A DNA stretch of 64,000 nucleotides, taken from Opitutaceae bacterium (GTDB lineage Bacteria; Verrucomicrobiota; Verrucomicrobiia; Opitutales; Opitutaceae). A program made the position numbers and the translations under genes. The notes under the pieces were generated by a model. It did not search any database, was not told the DNA's origin, and saw nothing but the letters and a program-made list of their open reading frames with translations. This document shows positions 1-9,603 of the stretch, piece by piece (within the stretch, counting starts at the first letter, position 1; every line of letters starts with the position of its first letter). The DNA lies in NCBI GenBank assembly GCA_015075305.1, contig JABTUS010000009.1:62001-126000 (forward strand), written 5' to 3'.

Positions 1-58
1 AGGGAGTCTTCGAGGCCTCGGTTTCCTAGGGTCAACTACCTCCCTCGGGCTCATTCTA

Positions 59-1861
59 TTGAGCGCCTCGAAATGGATGCCCCCGAGATTGAACCCCGTC
101 TGGCAGGCGCGGATCGGGGCCTGGCGGGACGAGTTTTCGCCGCGCCGGATGCTCGACTGCGGGCTGGTTTTCGGCGGGGTGTTCGGCTATGCGATGCTCT
201 GGCGTTTCGCGTATCCGAATGTCGACGGATCCTCGGAGAAACTGGCGGACTTCTCGTACATCTGCAGCTACCTGACGGGTCACACGATCCCGGTGCCCGA
301 CGCGTGGCTTTTTCCGTATCCATCCAATCAATACTACAGTTTCCAGCACTATGCGGCGGCGTTGATGGGGCGGCTGCTGGGGCTGACACCCGGCACGGTC
401 TACAACCTTGGTTTCTGCGTTCTCATCGGACTGGGAGGGGTGACTTTTGGCGGCGTCATCTGGCTGCTCTGCAACCGGCGCTGGGTGCGCATTGTCGTGC
501 TGCTCGGACTTGTATTCGGAGGATCAGGGATGTCGGGAGTGATACACCTGGTCGACAAGAACCCGACTCCGTGGAGCAGCATGCGGTTCATCGGCAGTGC
601 GCCGCTCGACCAGGCTCCGCTTGGGCTGCTGCTGAAGTCGTACCAGGACAAGTATCCGAAACTCGATCTGCCGGGAGAGCCCTTCTCCTACTCGATTTTT
701 CTAGGCGACTATCACGCTCCGCTGTCGAGCTATCTCCTGCTCGGACTGGTGGCGATCGCCGCCATCCTGTGGCAGCGCGAGCAGCTCAGGCGTTATGCAC
801 TCGTGGTGGGTGCGACACTCACCTGGACGGTGCTGGCAAACACGTGGAGCCTGCCGCTTCAGGCGCTTGTCATCGCTGGATGGCTCCTGTTTCTGGGCAG
901 GCGTTCCCCGCGCGCCATGCTCTGGATTGCCGCGGGGGCGGCGTCCGTATGGATGGCCGCCTGGGTGTACCTTTCTGAGTTCACCACGGCTGCGGGTGGC
1001 TACGGCACCGCCATCCGCATGGTGAGCTGGGATGAGCACACTCCCCCTTTGCTGCTCGTCCTTTTCCTGCTGCCGAGTCTTGGGTTCATTCTCCTTGGGT
1101 ATTTCTCGGGCCAGCGCGCGGGTCGGTGGCTCGGACACCTCTGGATCCTGATGATCGTCTTTTCGGAGTTCTTCTTTGTGGACGACATCTACAGTGGGAA
1201 CTTCAACCGCTTCAACACCACCTTGAAATGGTGGCCGTGGATCGCAGCCGGGGTCCTCGTGACCCTCGGGCCCATTGTTCTTTGCCACACGCAGCGGCGC
1301 TGGGTGCGCATGATCGGGCTCGTGCTCTGCCTCTATCCGTGCAGCTTTGCCTGGGATCTCGCCGTGAACTGGAAGAACGGGTCCAAGGAGGCGATGGGAA
1401 AGATGGAGGGGCATGCCTTTCTCACGAAGGAGATGTTCCCGCGCCTGATGCTGAACCGCCTGCAGCAGGAGAAGCGGGGGGTTGTCATTGAGCGGCCGAA
1501 CAAGGACGCATTCACGAACTCGGCGTGTCTCCCGCTTTTCGCCGGACACAGCATGTGGATGGGCTGGCTCAACCACGAGCAGCTCTGGCGGGGATATCGC
1601 GAGGATCTGCCTCAGCGCCAGGCCGCCTTGTTCAAGTTCTTCAATGGCGAGATGGAGAAGCCCCGTGAGTGGCTGCTCGCGAATGACATCGACTACGTCC
1701 TCTGGTACCAGGAGCAGGACACGCTTGCGCTATGGAAGGCGATCAATGCGAGAATGGGGCCGGAGTACCTGTGGGTGGAGATTTTCTCACACGACTTCGA
1801 GAATGGTCCCAAGGCCGGCTTCTGGAAGCGGATCGGGCGGGACGCCAATGCCGGCGACTGA
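59..1861 (+). CDS. DUF2298-type (YYY family) multi-spanning membrane protein, probably 5'-truncated
   Basis: This is a large integral membrane protein with many hydrophobic segments. Near the N-terminus it has a signature like the DUF2298/'YYY' family: a GSSEK stretch, then FPYPSNQYYSFQHYAAALMG and a YNLG motif. That family is thought to contain glycosyltransferase-like or polymer-modifying enzymes, but its function is not established. The first usable start here is a TTG at 59 (an ATG follows at 77). The frame has no stop back to the left edge, and relatives carry extra membrane segments before the conserved motif. The true start may therefore lie outside the window. The C-terminal third is a soluble domain. 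Confidence 0.6.
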   Translation: MSASKWMPPRLNPVWQARIGAWRDEFSPRRMLDCGLVFGGVFGYAMLWRFAYPNVDGSSEKLADFSYICSYLTGHTIPVPDAWLFPYPSNQYYSFQHYAAALMGRLLGLTPGTVYNLGFCVLIGLGGVTFGGVIWLLCNRRWVRIVVLLGLVFGGSGMSGVIHLVDKNPTPWSSMRFIGSAPLDQAPLGLLLKSYQDKYPKLDLPGEPFSYSIFLGDYHAPLSSYLLLGLVAIAAILWQREQLRRYALVVGATLTWTVLANTWSLPLQALVIAGWLLFLGRRSPRAMLWIAAGAASVWMAAWVYLSEFTTAAGGYGTAIRMVSWDEHTPPLLLVLFLLPSLGFILLGYFSGQRAGRWLGHLWILMIVFSEFFFVDDIYSGNFNRFNTTLKWWPWIAAGVLVTLGPIVLCHTQRRWVRMIGLVLCLYPCSFAWDLAVNWKNGSKEAMGKMEGHAFLTKEMFPRLMLNRLQQEKRGVVIERPNKDAFTNSACLPLFAGHSMWMGWLNHEQLWRGYREDLPQRQAALFKFFNGEMEKPREWLLANDIDYVLWYQEQDTLALWKAINARMGPEYLWVEIFSHDFENGPKAGFWKRIGRDANAGD

Positions 1862-1867
1862 TTCGCA

Positions 1868-3028
1868 TCATTGCGCACCGTATCGACGCAGGTGAATCTT
1901 GTCGCCGGCTGAGATGCCGGCGGATCGGGCGGCGTTGCCCTGGTTCACCGCGAGCCAGAAAAAGCCGTCTGCGTTGGCAAACATGACCCACTGCCCGCGG
2001 GGCACGCTGCTGAAGTCGCGACCGTACCGGACGCGGTGGGAGTTTGCGCCGATCTTCAGCTCAAGATACCCTCCGGGCTCCATTCCGATCCTCGCAAAGT
2101 CGGACGGTTGCGCATCGACATAGACATTGCCGTGGCCGAGCGAGATTTCGGTGACGGTCGCCGTGAATCCACGGTCGTCGGAATCGAACGCAACCCTTGT
2201 TGGTTCGGCGGGTGGCTTGACCGTGGCGTCGAAGACCGCGCCCGCGCCGTACACAGCAAGGCCGTCCGCAGAGCGGGACTGTGGCTTCGGCAGGGTTTCG
2301 CGACCCTTCTCAATCCACGAAACGAGGGCGCGCAGGGCGACCAGGCGTTCGGCCTGATTGACATTTACGTGGCCATTGCGTGCCACTCGGAAAAGCACTG
2401 GCGCGATGATCTCATGACTTGTGCGCGCTTCTGCGGAAGCTCTCACGACATAGTTCCGCGGACCTTCGAGTTCGCTCTGGTTGGTGAGGAAGATCATGGG
2501 GATGCGGGGCTGCAGGACGACACCTCCGGTGCCGTCGTCCTCACGGGCCTGCAGGGCGGCTCCAATGGCAACCGCGCCCGAGTAGCCTCCGGTTCCGCGT
2601 TCGGCGATGAGCGTGACGATGGCACCGCCCATGGATTCGCCCTCCAGAATGACCATGCCGGGCTCGCCGAAAAGCGTCGCGATGTGTTCACGCAACGCAT
2701 CGATGTCCTTGATGGCGTCGCCGATGATCATGCCATTCCGCCGGTAGCTCGTCGTCGCCACTATCCAGCCCTCGTTGAGAAGCGTGGCGTACGCAAGACG
2801 CTGGACGGAGAGGTTGGCGATCAGCGGTTCTTCGGGACTGCGGTACCCGTGGGCGTGGATCAGCAGGCGCCCGTTCCATTGGCCGGATGGCCGGGCGAAA
2901 AGGAAGCGCGCATGCTCAATCTCGCCCGTGGTGATCGACGGGGAGGCAGCCTGTGAACAGGGCGCAAGGAAAACCAACGCCAGCGCGGCCGCGCACTGCC
3001 GCAGGAGGGAAAGTCGTGTTGGGCGCAT
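1868..3028 (-). CDS. Secreted alpha/beta hydrolase fused to a SAM-hydroxide-adenosyltransferase C-terminal-like domain
   Basis: The ATG at 3028 gives a 386-residue protein with an N-terminal signal peptide (hydrophobic run ending in a CSQAA-like cleavage region). Residues of about 40-270 form an alpha/beta hydrolase: HAHGY oxyanion region, nucleophile elbow GESMGG, and a late NGHVN histidine. The last ~110 residues (from about VAFDSDDRGF) do not belong to that fold. They resemble the beta-barrel C-terminal domain of the DUF62/SAM hydroxide adenosyltransferase family, with a GN..V start and an LAVNQGNAARSAG..AGDKI end, but the catalytic N-terminal domain of that family is absent. Substrate is unknown. 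It is divergent from hisC with a 52-bp gap. Longer upstream starts would overlap hisC and look spurious. Confidence 0.65.
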   Translation of the reverse strand: MRPTRLSLLRQCAAALALVFLAPCSQAASPSITTGEIEHARFLFARPSGQWNGRLLIHAHGYRSPEEPLIANLSVQRLAYATLLNEGWIVATTSYRRNGMIIGDAIKDIDALREHIATLFGEPGMVILEGESMGGAIVTLIAERGTGGYSGAVAIGAALQAREDDGTGGVVLQPRIPMIFLTNQSELEGPRNYVVRASAEARTSHEIIAPVLFRVARNGHVNVNQAERLVALRALVSWIEKGRETLPKPQSRSADGLAVYGAGAVFDATVKPPAEPTRVAFDSDDRGFTATVTEISLGHGNVYVDAQPSDFARIGMEPGGYLELKIGANSHRVRYGRDFSSVPRGQWVMFANADGFFWLAVNQGNAARSAGISAGDKIHLRRYGAQ

Positions 3029-3080
3029 GCCGGATGATTTCTGGCTTTTGTGTGCGTGTCCAATCGTGTTCTCTGGCCGG

Positions 3081-4214
3081 ATGCAACTCGCGGACCTCGT
3101 GAATCCCTCCGTTCTGTCACAACCTGTGTATGAGCCTGGCAAGCCCATCGAGGAGGTTGCCCGCGAACTCGGACTCGATCCCGCCGGGATCATCAAGCTC
3201 GCCTCCAACGAGAATCCGTTTGGTCCGTCGCCCCGCGCGATTGCCGCGGCGCGCGCGGCGCTTTCCCATTCGGAACTCTATCCCGATGGCGGCTGCTTCG
3301 CGCTGCGGCAGAAACTGGCGGCGAAATGGAGTCTCGAGCCGGACCAGTTTGCCGTGGGAAACGGATCCAATGAACTCCTCGAACTGCTCGGACACGTCTT
3401 TCTCCGTCCGGGCGATGAGGCGGTCATGGGGGCGCCGGCGTTCGTCGTGTACAAGCTGGTGACGCTCCTGTTTGGCGCCAGGGCGGTGGAGGTGCCAACC
3501 CGCGGCTTCGCGCATGATCTGGACGCGATGAAGGCGGCGATCACGCCGCGGACCAAGCTCGTTTTCGTCGCCAGCCCGAACAACCCGACCGGCGTGCCGA
3601 ATTCCTCGAGCGAATTTCTCAGCTTTGCTCGGTCGCTGCCCGATCACGTCGTCCTCGTGTTCGACGAGGCCTATGCCGACTACGCGGAGGATGCACCAGA
3701 CGTCCGGCCGCTCATCAGGGAGGGCGGAAAGATCGTGGCTTTGCGCACGTTCTCCAAGGCCTACGGGCTCGCGTCATTGCGGATTGGATACGCTTATTCC
3801 AGCGCGGAGATGGCGTCATTGCTCGGCCGCGTCAGGCAGCCCTTCAATGTCAACGCCATCGCTCAGGCGGCGGCCATTGGCGCGCTGGACGACGATGAAT
3901 TTGTTTCGCGCAGCGTCCGCGACAACCGTGCCGGCCTCCTCCAGCTTCAGGAGGGATTCAGGCACCTCGGCCTTGAATCCGTGCCGAGCTCGGCGAATTT
4001 CATTCTCGTGAAGGTGGGGCAGGGAGTCGAATGCTTCCAGGCGCTTCAACGCAGGGGTGTGATCGTGCGTCCGGTGAAGTCCTACGGATTGCCGGAATGG
4101 GTGCGGATCACGGTGGGCACCCGCGAACAGAATGAGCGGGTGCTCCATGAGCTCGGAGCCTGGCCGGGACTGGTCCGGGCTCCGGAGCGGTCTGCCGGCC
4201 GCGCTAAGGCTTGA
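3081..4214 (+). CDS. hisC: Histidinol-phosphate aminotransferase (HisC)
   Basis: This is a 377-residue fold-type I PLP aminotransferase of normal HisC length. It would convert imidazole-acetol phosphate and glutamate to histidinol phosphate in cytoplasmic histidine synthesis. Visible motifs are ASNENPFGPSP near residue 45, SPNNPTG near 168, FDEAYADY at about 194-201 and the PLP lysine K226 in TFSKAYGLASLRIGY. The ATG at 3081 is chosen because the typical HisC N-terminus begins here. It overlaps the convergent tricorn gene by 11 bp. The subfamily also includes aromatic aminotransferases, so substrate is assigned by similarity only. No other his gene is present nearby. Confidence 0.85.
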   Translation: MQLADLVNPSVLSQPVYEPGKPIEEVARELGLDPAGIIKLASNENPFGPSPRAIAAARAALSHSELYPDGGCFALRQKLAAKWSLEPDQFAVGNGSNELLELLGHVFLRPGDEAVMGAPAFVVYKLVTLLFGARAVEVPTRGFAHDLDAMKAAITPRTKLVFVASPNNPTGVPNSSSEFLSFARSLPDHVVLVFDEAYADYAEDAPDVRPLIREGGKIVALRTFSKAYGLASLRIGYAYSSAEMASLLGRVRQPFNVNAIAQAAAIGALDDDEFVSRSVRDNRAGLLQLQEGFRHLGLESVPSSANFILVKVGQGVECFQALQRRGVIVRPVKSYGLPEWVRITVGTREQNERVLHELGAWPGLVRAPERSAGRAKA

Positions 4215-7200
4215 CGGGAAATGGCGGTGGCGTGGGAAGCGTCACGGCCTTCGTCTTGAGCTCCTCGAGGATGACGTCGATCGCCTTGTCGAGCTGCTGG
4301 TCCTCTCCGTGGAATTCTTTCAACGGATCGTTGTCGACCACGATGTCCGGATCGACACCGTGCCCCTCCATGATCCACGTCTTTCCATCCGTGGAATACG
4401 GGGCGAACTCGGGACGCATCAGAGTCCCATTGTCGACAAAGGGGAGCGAGCCGCTGATGCCCACGACCCCTCCCCAGGATCGTTTGCCGATCAGTTTTCC
4501 GATGCCCATGGCGCGAAAGCGGAAGGGGAAGATGTCGCCGTCCGACGCCGAGTATTCGTTCATCAGCGTGACCTTGGGACCGAGGAGTTGATCGGGTGGA
4601 TCAGGGTAGGGGCTGCTGTTGCGTGACATCTTGATCATGACCAGTTCCCGGTTCAGTCGCTCCGCGATCATGGGTGAAACGTTTCCGCCGCCGTTGCCGC
4701 GGACGTCAACAATGAGCGCCTCGCGCCGCAATTGAGGGTAGAATCTGCGGACGAATTCGTTGAGCCCCTCGACTCCCATGTCGGGGATGTGCAGATAGCC
4801 GACCCTGCCTTCGGTCCGGGCGCTGACATGCGCGATGTTTTTCTCGACCCAGCTTTCGTAATAGAGGGGCGCCTCATCGGCGATGGGGATGACAGTTACG
4901 TCGTGCGCGCCGTTTTCGACGGGAGACTTGTTGACGCGCAAGACGACCTGTTTGCCCACGGTTCCGGTGAGCGAGGCATAGATGTTCGCCATCTCGCTGG
5001 TTGGCTGTCCGTTGACGGCCAGGATGTAATCGCCCTCGCTGACATCGACTCCGATTTCAGTCAGCGGCGACCTTGTGGAAGTCTGCCAGTTTTCGCCGGG
5101 CAGGATCCGATCGATGCGGTAGGCGCGACTCCGCGGGTCGCGCGAGAGCTGCGCACCCAGCAGCCCGGTGGGTTTGCGGGGTGCCTCGACGCGATCGCCT
5201 CCGCCGACGTAGGCGTGTCCGACATGCAGTTCGGAGATCATTTCACCGATGAGGTAGGTTAGGTCGTTTCGAGTGGCGACGTAGGGTAGCAGCGCTCCGT
5301 ATTTTTCACGCTGCGCCGCCCAGTCGATGCCATGCATGTTGGGCGCGTAGAAGAAGTCGCGCATCTGACGCCAGCTCTCGTTGAAGATCTGGGACCATTC
5401 GGCCTTGCGATCGAGTTTCGTCTCCAATCCGCCGAGATCGACCTTGGCTTCCGGCTTCAAGTCCCATTTGCCGGAGGGGGTGTCAATCAGCCACCAGTCG
5501 GGGCCGGTGCGCAGCAGCATTTTCTTTTCATTCCGGCTGATCATGTAAACGTCGGCATGGCCGAGCTCGGTTTCCTTCCGATCCTTCAGGTTGTACAGCG
5601 CAACAACGGATTTCGACCGAGTGCCCGCACCAAAACCTTCTCCGCCGCCTCCTCCGGTGACCGGTCCGGAGGGAACGCGTCGATAATACACCTTGTCGCC
5701 GACGATGTGGAGGGATCCGTAGTTTGACGGCTCAATCGGCAGTCCTATCACGCGTTGACTGAGTCCTTCCACGTCAACGACGACGGATGGCGGTTCCTTC
5801 CCTGAGCCATCCGAGGAGGCCGCCTTCTTCTCGTCGTCGGCTTTGTCCTTGTCCCCCTTCGCGGTGGGAGCGCCTGCCGGCTTGTCCGCATTGGAGGCGG
5901 CTATGGCAACCTCGTCACTCTTTGGTGCAAATGGGGAGGTTGTGGCCTTGGCGAGCGCGAGCAGGTAGACGCGCTCCATATTCATGTAGGCGTGGTTCCA
6001 TTCGGTGGCCGAATAGACCGGGTTGAAGTCGCGTGAAGAGGCGAAGGCCAGCCACTTTCCGTCCGCGGAAAAGCGGGGCGAATTGGCGTCGAACCAGGCG
6101 TCGGTTGCCTCCACTGCGGTGCCGTCGGAGAGTTTTGTGAGGACGATCTGGCTGATCCGAGATCGTCCCGTGCGGGTCCATGCGATCCATTTCGAATCGG
6201 GCGACCAGGTGAAGTCACGGATCTGTCCATCGCGATTCTCCGCCACCAGGGCGATGGCTTTGGAGTCCACATCGACGGTGCGGAGGCGCTGCTTCCTGTC
6301 CGACCAGGCGAGCTTTCGGGAGTCGGGCGACCAGCTTGGATTGTAGTAATACGTGTCGGCTCCGCTTGTGAGCTGGGTTGGCGTGCCGCTGCCATCCTGG
6401 GGGCGGATGTAGATCTCGGACTCGCCGCTGGCATCGGACACGTAGGCGATCCACTTGCCGTCGGGCGACCAGGCGGCGCCGCGTTCGTGGACGCCTGAAG
6501 TCTGGGAGAGATTGCGCGTGGGTCCGTGCTTTGCCGGCGCAGTGAAGATGTCGCCGCGGGCGGTGACAGCGAGACGCTGGGCGTCGGGTGAGAGGTCGAT
6601 ATCCTGCAGCATTTTGGCGACGCTGATCTGGCTGTCGCGAGCCCCGGCGAAGTCTTCCTTGATCTGAATCTGCACGGGCGACACCCGGTCGGTCGTGAGG
6701 TTGAGGAGCCAGATCCGCCCGGCCTGTTCGAAGGCGATGCCTCCGCGTCCGAGCGAGGGAAACTTCACGTCGTAGTCGTTGAATCGCGTGATCTGCGTGG
6801 TTTTTTTGGTGCTGGTGTCGTAGGCGAAGAGGTTCCCCCGGCCCGTGCGCTCCGAAACGAAATAGATCTTTCCGTTGGAAGCCCACATGGGGAAAATGTC
6901 CTGGGCTTCATTCTGTGTGATGTTTTCGATTTCGCCTGACTTCAGGTCATAGATCCAGATGTCGTCTGCCATGCCGCCCCTGTAGTTCTTCCAAGTGCGG
7001 AACTCGCGGAAGACGCGGTTGTAGGCGATCTTGGTGTCGTCGGGGGAAAACGAGACAAAGCCGCCGCGCGGAACAGGCAGTTGCGTTGGAAGGTCGGCGT
7101 CGGGCTTGACCGAAAAGAGTTCGCCGATGAACGGATTGAAGGAGCGCCAGCGGGAGCGAAAAACGACCTCGGGCGAGCGGTTCTTCCAGGTCATCACGAT

Positions 7201-7590
7201 GTTGTTGGGACCCATGCGATCGGCCAGGTCGTCGCGTGAAAGCGTCGCGGAGTAGGTGAGCCGCTGTGGCGCGCCGCCGGTGGCCGGCATGAGGTAGACC
7301 TCGGTGTTGCCATCGTACTGTGCGGTGAACGCGAGCTGTCGTCCGTCGTTTGAGAAGCGGGGGAAAATGGCGTATCCGGGCCCGTCAGTCAGGCGGCGGG
7401 CGGTTCCACCGGCGACGCCGACGGTGTAGAGCTGACCCGCATAGGAGAAGACGATCTGATCACCGTTGGTCGTGGGAAAACGCAGCAATCGAGTTTCGCT
7501 CAGCTCCGGCGGGGCGGCGCGCAGTGAAACCAGCGCGGTTGCGGCAAGCGTGGCGACCAGGCAAGGGGTTATCCATTTCATCATCGCCAA
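4204..7590 (-). CDS. Tricorn protease homologue (S41 family), periplasmic
   Basis: This 1128-residue protein has a signal peptide and then two beta-propeller regions rich in WSPDG/SPDSK repeats (TolB/tricorn propellers, residues ~25-560). A low-complexity Ala/Lys/Asp linker follows (~570-610), then a C1-like domain, a PDZ domain (GDYILAVNGQPTSEMANIY) and a C-terminal S41 peptidase domain. The S41 core shows DVRGNGGGNVS and NEYSASDGDIF; the serine in the latter matches the tricorn nucleophile position. Such proteins trim oligopeptides. The size is usual for bacterial tricorn homologues. It stands alone, convergent with hisC, and mnmA lies upstream on the same strand with a 50-bp gap. Confidence 0.88.
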   Translation of the reverse strand: MAMMKWITPCLVATLAATALVSLRAAPPELSETRLLRFPTTNGDQIVFSYAGQLYTVGVAGGTARRLTDGPGYAIFPRFSNDGRQLAFTAQYDGNTEVYLMPATGGAPQRLTYSATLSRDDLADRMGPNNIVMTWKNRSPEVVFRSRWRSFNPFIGELFSVKPDADLPTQLPVPRGGFVSFSPDDTKIAYNRVFREFRTWKNYRGGMADDIWIYDLKSGEIENITQNEAQDIFPMWASNGKIYFVSERTGRGNLFAYDTSTKKTTQITRFNDYDVKFPSLGRGGIAFEQAGRIWLLNLTTDRVSPVQIQIKEDFAGARDSQISVAKMLQDIDLSPDAQRLAVTARGDIFTAPAKHGPTRNLSQTSGVHERGAAWSPDGKWIAYVSDASGESEIYIRPQDGSGTPTQLTSGADTYYYNPSWSPDSRKLAWSDRKQRLRTVDVDSKAIALVAENRDGQIRDFTWSPDSKWIAWTRTGRSRISQIVLTKLSDGTAVEATDAWFDANSPRFSADGKWLAFASSRDFNPVYSATEWNHAYMNMERVYLLALAKATTSPFAPKSDEVAIAASNADKPAGAPTAKGDKDKADDEKKAASSDGSGKEPPSVVVDVEGLSQRVIGLPIEPSNYGSLHIVGDKVYYRRVPSGPVTGGGGGEGFGAGTRSKSVVALYNLKDRKETELGHADVYMISRNEKKMLLRTGPDWWLIDTPSGKWDLKPEAKVDLGGLETKLDRKAEWSQIFNESWRQMRDFFYAPNMHGIDWAAQREKYGALLPYVATRNDLTYLIGEMISELHVGHAYVGGGDRVEAPRKPTGLLGAQLSRDPRSRAYRIDRILPGENWQTSTRSPLTEIGVDVSEGDYILAVNGQPTSEMANIYASLTGTVGKQVVLRVNKSPVENGAHDVTVIPIADEAPLYYESWVEKNIAHVSARTEGRVGYLHIPDMGVEGLNEFVRRFYPQLRREALIVDVRGNGGGNVSPMIAERLNRELVMIKMSRNSSPYPDPPDQLLGPKVTLMNEYSASDGDIFPFRFRAMGIGKLIGKRSWGGVVGISGSLPFVDNGTLMRPEFAPYSTDGKTWIMEGHGVDPDIVVDNDPLKEFHGEDQQLDKAIDVILEELKTKAVTLPTPPPFPVKP

Positions 7591-7640
7591 GCTCCTACCC
7601 GGAGGGGTGGAGTGCCGCCAGAGAAAAGAAGCGGCGCGGA

Positions 7641-8744
7641 CTACAGGTACACGCCGCCGCCGAGAAGCCGGGGGCCGTCGTAGAGCGCCAGGATCTGGCC
7701 GCTGGCAAGCGCGCGCTGCGGAGTGTGAAAGCGCACCCGTGCCGTGCCATCGGCTTCAGGAAACAGCTCGAGGGGAACGCGCGGGTCGCGGTACCTGACG
7801 CGACCTTCGAGGGAGAGGGGCGAAGTCGGGGGAGGTGCGTTCCACTGAAGCGAATGCACGCGGCACTCGGATTGGAAAAGCCCCGGAGCGGATGGGGAGT
7901 CGAAAGCGACGAGCAGGGCATTGTCGGCGGCGCGTTTTCCAACAACGACATAGGCCTCATGGTCCGTGTTGGAGGGGATGCCGATGCCCTTGCGCTGGCC
8001 GAGGGTGTAATAGTGAAGCCCCTTGTGCAGCCCGAGCGACTTTTCGTCGGACGCCCGCAGGATCCGCCCGGGCGACTCCGGGACGTAGGCCCGAAGGAAG
8101 TCCTGCATTTTCACCTCGCCGATGAAGCAGATGCCCTGGCTGTCCTTCTTGTCCGCGGTTGCGAGCCCAGCGTCGCGGGCGATGGCGCGAAGTTCGGGCT
8201 TCTGCAGGTGACCGATCGGGAAACGCGCGTCCCGGACCTGTTTCTGGTTCAGGAGCGCGAGAAAGTAGGTCTGGTCCTTGTTGGTGTCGACACCCTCGTG
8301 AATGGCAAACGGATGATCGGAAGCCTCGGTGTCAGCCACCTGAATCCGACGCGCATAGTGACCGGTGGCGACAGCGGTGAAGCCGTGGTCCTTCGCCCAG
8401 GAAAGAAAGATACCGAACTTGATTTCCCGATTGCACATGACGTCGGGGTTCGGTGTCAGGCCTCTCGCATATCCCTCCAGGAGATAGTTGACCACACGCT
8501 CGCGGTAGTCGCGCATCAAGTTGACAACCTGGAAATCGATGCCGATGCGTTCGGCGACCGAGCGCGCGTCGACGATGTCCTGCTGCCAGGGGCAGTCTCC
8601 GACGATATTGTCCTCGTTGATCCAGTTCTTCATGTAGGCCCCCGCAACGTCGTGCCCCTGCTGTTTGAGCAGGAGGGCTGCGACCGAGCTGTCGACCCCT
8701 CCGGAGAGGGCGACAAGGATGCGTTCACGGGACCGGTTTGACAT
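7641..8744 (-). CDS. mnmA: tRNA-specific 2-thiouridylase MnmA
   Basis: This cytoplasmic enzyme makes 2-thiouridine at tRNA wobble position 34, using ATP and a persulfide sulfur relay. The 367-residue product starts at the ATG at 8744, where the canonical N-terminus begins: the PP-loop SGGVDSS is at residues 14-20. The two catalytic cysteines are present, C104 in [12 protein letters not shown] and C206 in DSQGICFIG. The linker GHYAR and C-terminal domain are complete. A longer in-frame extension upstream has no family similarity and was not used. The gene is intact and ordinary. Confidence 0.95.
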   Translation of the reverse strand: MSNRSRERILVALSGGVDSSVAALLLKQQGHDVAGAYMKNWINEDNIVGDCPWQQDIVDARSVAERIGIDFQVVNLMRDYRERVVNYLLEGYARGLTPNPDVMCNREIKFGIFLSWAKDHGFTAVATGHYARRIQVADTEASDHPFAIHEGVDTNKDQTYFLALLNQKQVRDARFPIGHLQKPELRAIARDAGLATADKKDSQGICFIGEVKMQDFLRAYVPESPGRILRASDEKSLGLHKGLHYYTLGQRKGIGIPSNTDHEAYVVVGKRAADNALLVAFDSPSAPGLFQSECRVHSLQWNAPPPTSPLSLEGRVRYRDPRVPLELFPEADGTARVRFHTPQRALASGQILALYDGPRLLGGGVYL

Positions 8745-9074
8745 CGACGTGCGAAACGACGGGCAGCGGGGTGGGTTTGTCAATGGCACTCCGTTCCGCG
8801 GGCTTCCAACTCGCCTGAAAGTCCGCGCACAAATCCGCAGGCGTGAATCGGCCCGTGGCCGCGAGCCTGACAAGCCGATGGTGCTGTTCCATGAGGTAAG
8901 CCTGATTCCAAGCCGCGGTCCGATCGTGCAACCCGGCGTGGCACGGGCGTCCCGCCCGCGATGTTTCCCACACCATCAAAACTGTGCATTCTTCTTTTCT
9001 TGGACATGTGGATCGTTTTTTCGAGTTTCGGTTAACGATCCGTCCTGTCCAGTTTTCGGGGTCCACCTCAGGCC
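8745..9074. other. Region without an assignable gene
   Basis: About 330 bp upstream of mnmA hold no gene I can identify. A minus-strand frame reaches into mnmA (stop at 8725) and encodes a stretch beginning [17 protein letters not shown]. It matches no family I recognise and may be the tail of a gene cut off by the adjacent insertion-sequence remnant. Confidence 0.4.
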
Positions 9075-9299
9075 GTGGCCCGCACCCTCAAAAGCCATCT
9101 GGTGAATCTTCTGACGTACTTCCAGCGCCCGATCACCAATGCCCTCACCGAGGGCTTCAACTCCAAGATCCAAGCCATCAAGGCCGATGCCCGCGGCTTC
9201 CACCGCTTCGAAAACCACCGCGCCCGCATCCTCTTTTTCTGCGGCAAGCTCGACCTCGCGCCCCTTCTTCCCTCAGGCGCTATCCACACGATTCCGTGA
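9075..9299 (+). pseudogene. C-terminal fragment of an ISL3-family transposase
   Basis: The 74-residue reading frame matches only the C-terminal end of ISL3-type DDE transposases: RPITNALTEGFNSKIQAIK, then ARGFHRFENHRARILFFCGKLDL. In these proteins the N-terminal zinc-ribbon, HTH and most of the DDE domain come first; none of that is upstream here. The element is therefore a remnant. It lies immediately left of the integron-type cassette array. Confidence 0.75.
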
Positions 9300-9351
9300 A
9301 GAACCCAGATTGACCGCCTGAACCACTGTCCATTTTTTCGAGACAAGCCCA

Positions 9352-9371
9352 GCTCATTTTAAGCGCTCGGC
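9352..9371 (+). repeat. Partial attC-like site (L'-R' half)
   Basis: GCTCATTTTAAGCGCTCGGC aligns with the 3' end of the complete attC at 9901-9960 (GCTCATCTTGAACGTTCGGC), and similarity continues for a few bases beyond. The R' box GCTCGGC is, but for one base, the reverse complement of the R'' box GCCGAAC of the attC that ends the following cassette. That is what a cassette boundary predicts. The 5' half of the site is missing. Confidence 0.5.
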
Positions 9372-9417
9372 AAATCCAAGCCTTGCGCGCCTGAAAGTCC
9401 TGTCCTATTGTCTGGCC

Positions 9418-9603
9418 ATGACGCCCAAGCAGAAAACGCTTCAGGCACTCGGGACGCTCCCCGAAGATGCCTCGTACGAGCAGCTTCAGGAGGAGGTTAA
9501 GGTTCTTGCGGCTCTCGAAGAAGGCGAATCCGACATTCGAGAAGGTCGGGTTGTTTCGCAGGAAGAAGTTAAACGTCGTTTGGCTCAATGGACTTCAAGC
9601 TGA
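9418..9603 (+). CDS. Type II toxin-antitoxin antitoxin (cassette-borne)
   Basis: A 61-residue acidic protein starting MTPKQKTLQALGTLPED and ending in a QEEVKRRLAQW helix. It has the size and C-terminal pattern of short antitoxins that pair with ParE/RelE toxins. Its stop codon overlaps the start of the following toxin reading frame (ATG at 9588), the usual arrangement in such modules. It lies inside the first integron-type cassette, in the direction of the array. It is probably still expressed, but its toxin is broken. Family is assigned from context and size rather than from a strong motif. Confidence 0.65.
   Translation: MTPKQKTLQALGTLPEDASYEQLQEEVKVLAALEEGESDIREGRVVSQEEVKRRLAQWTSS

Noticed and set aside
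7350-8741. 463-codon plus-strand frame opposite tricorn and mnmA
   Set aside because: It runs across two unrelated minus-strand genes, so it is a shadow frame.
9044-9062. Shared 15-mer CCAGTTTTCGGGGTC near 9046 and near 47145 as an insertion-sequence end
   Set aside because: A match of this length is expected about once or twice by chance in 64 kb, and no further similarity surrounds it.
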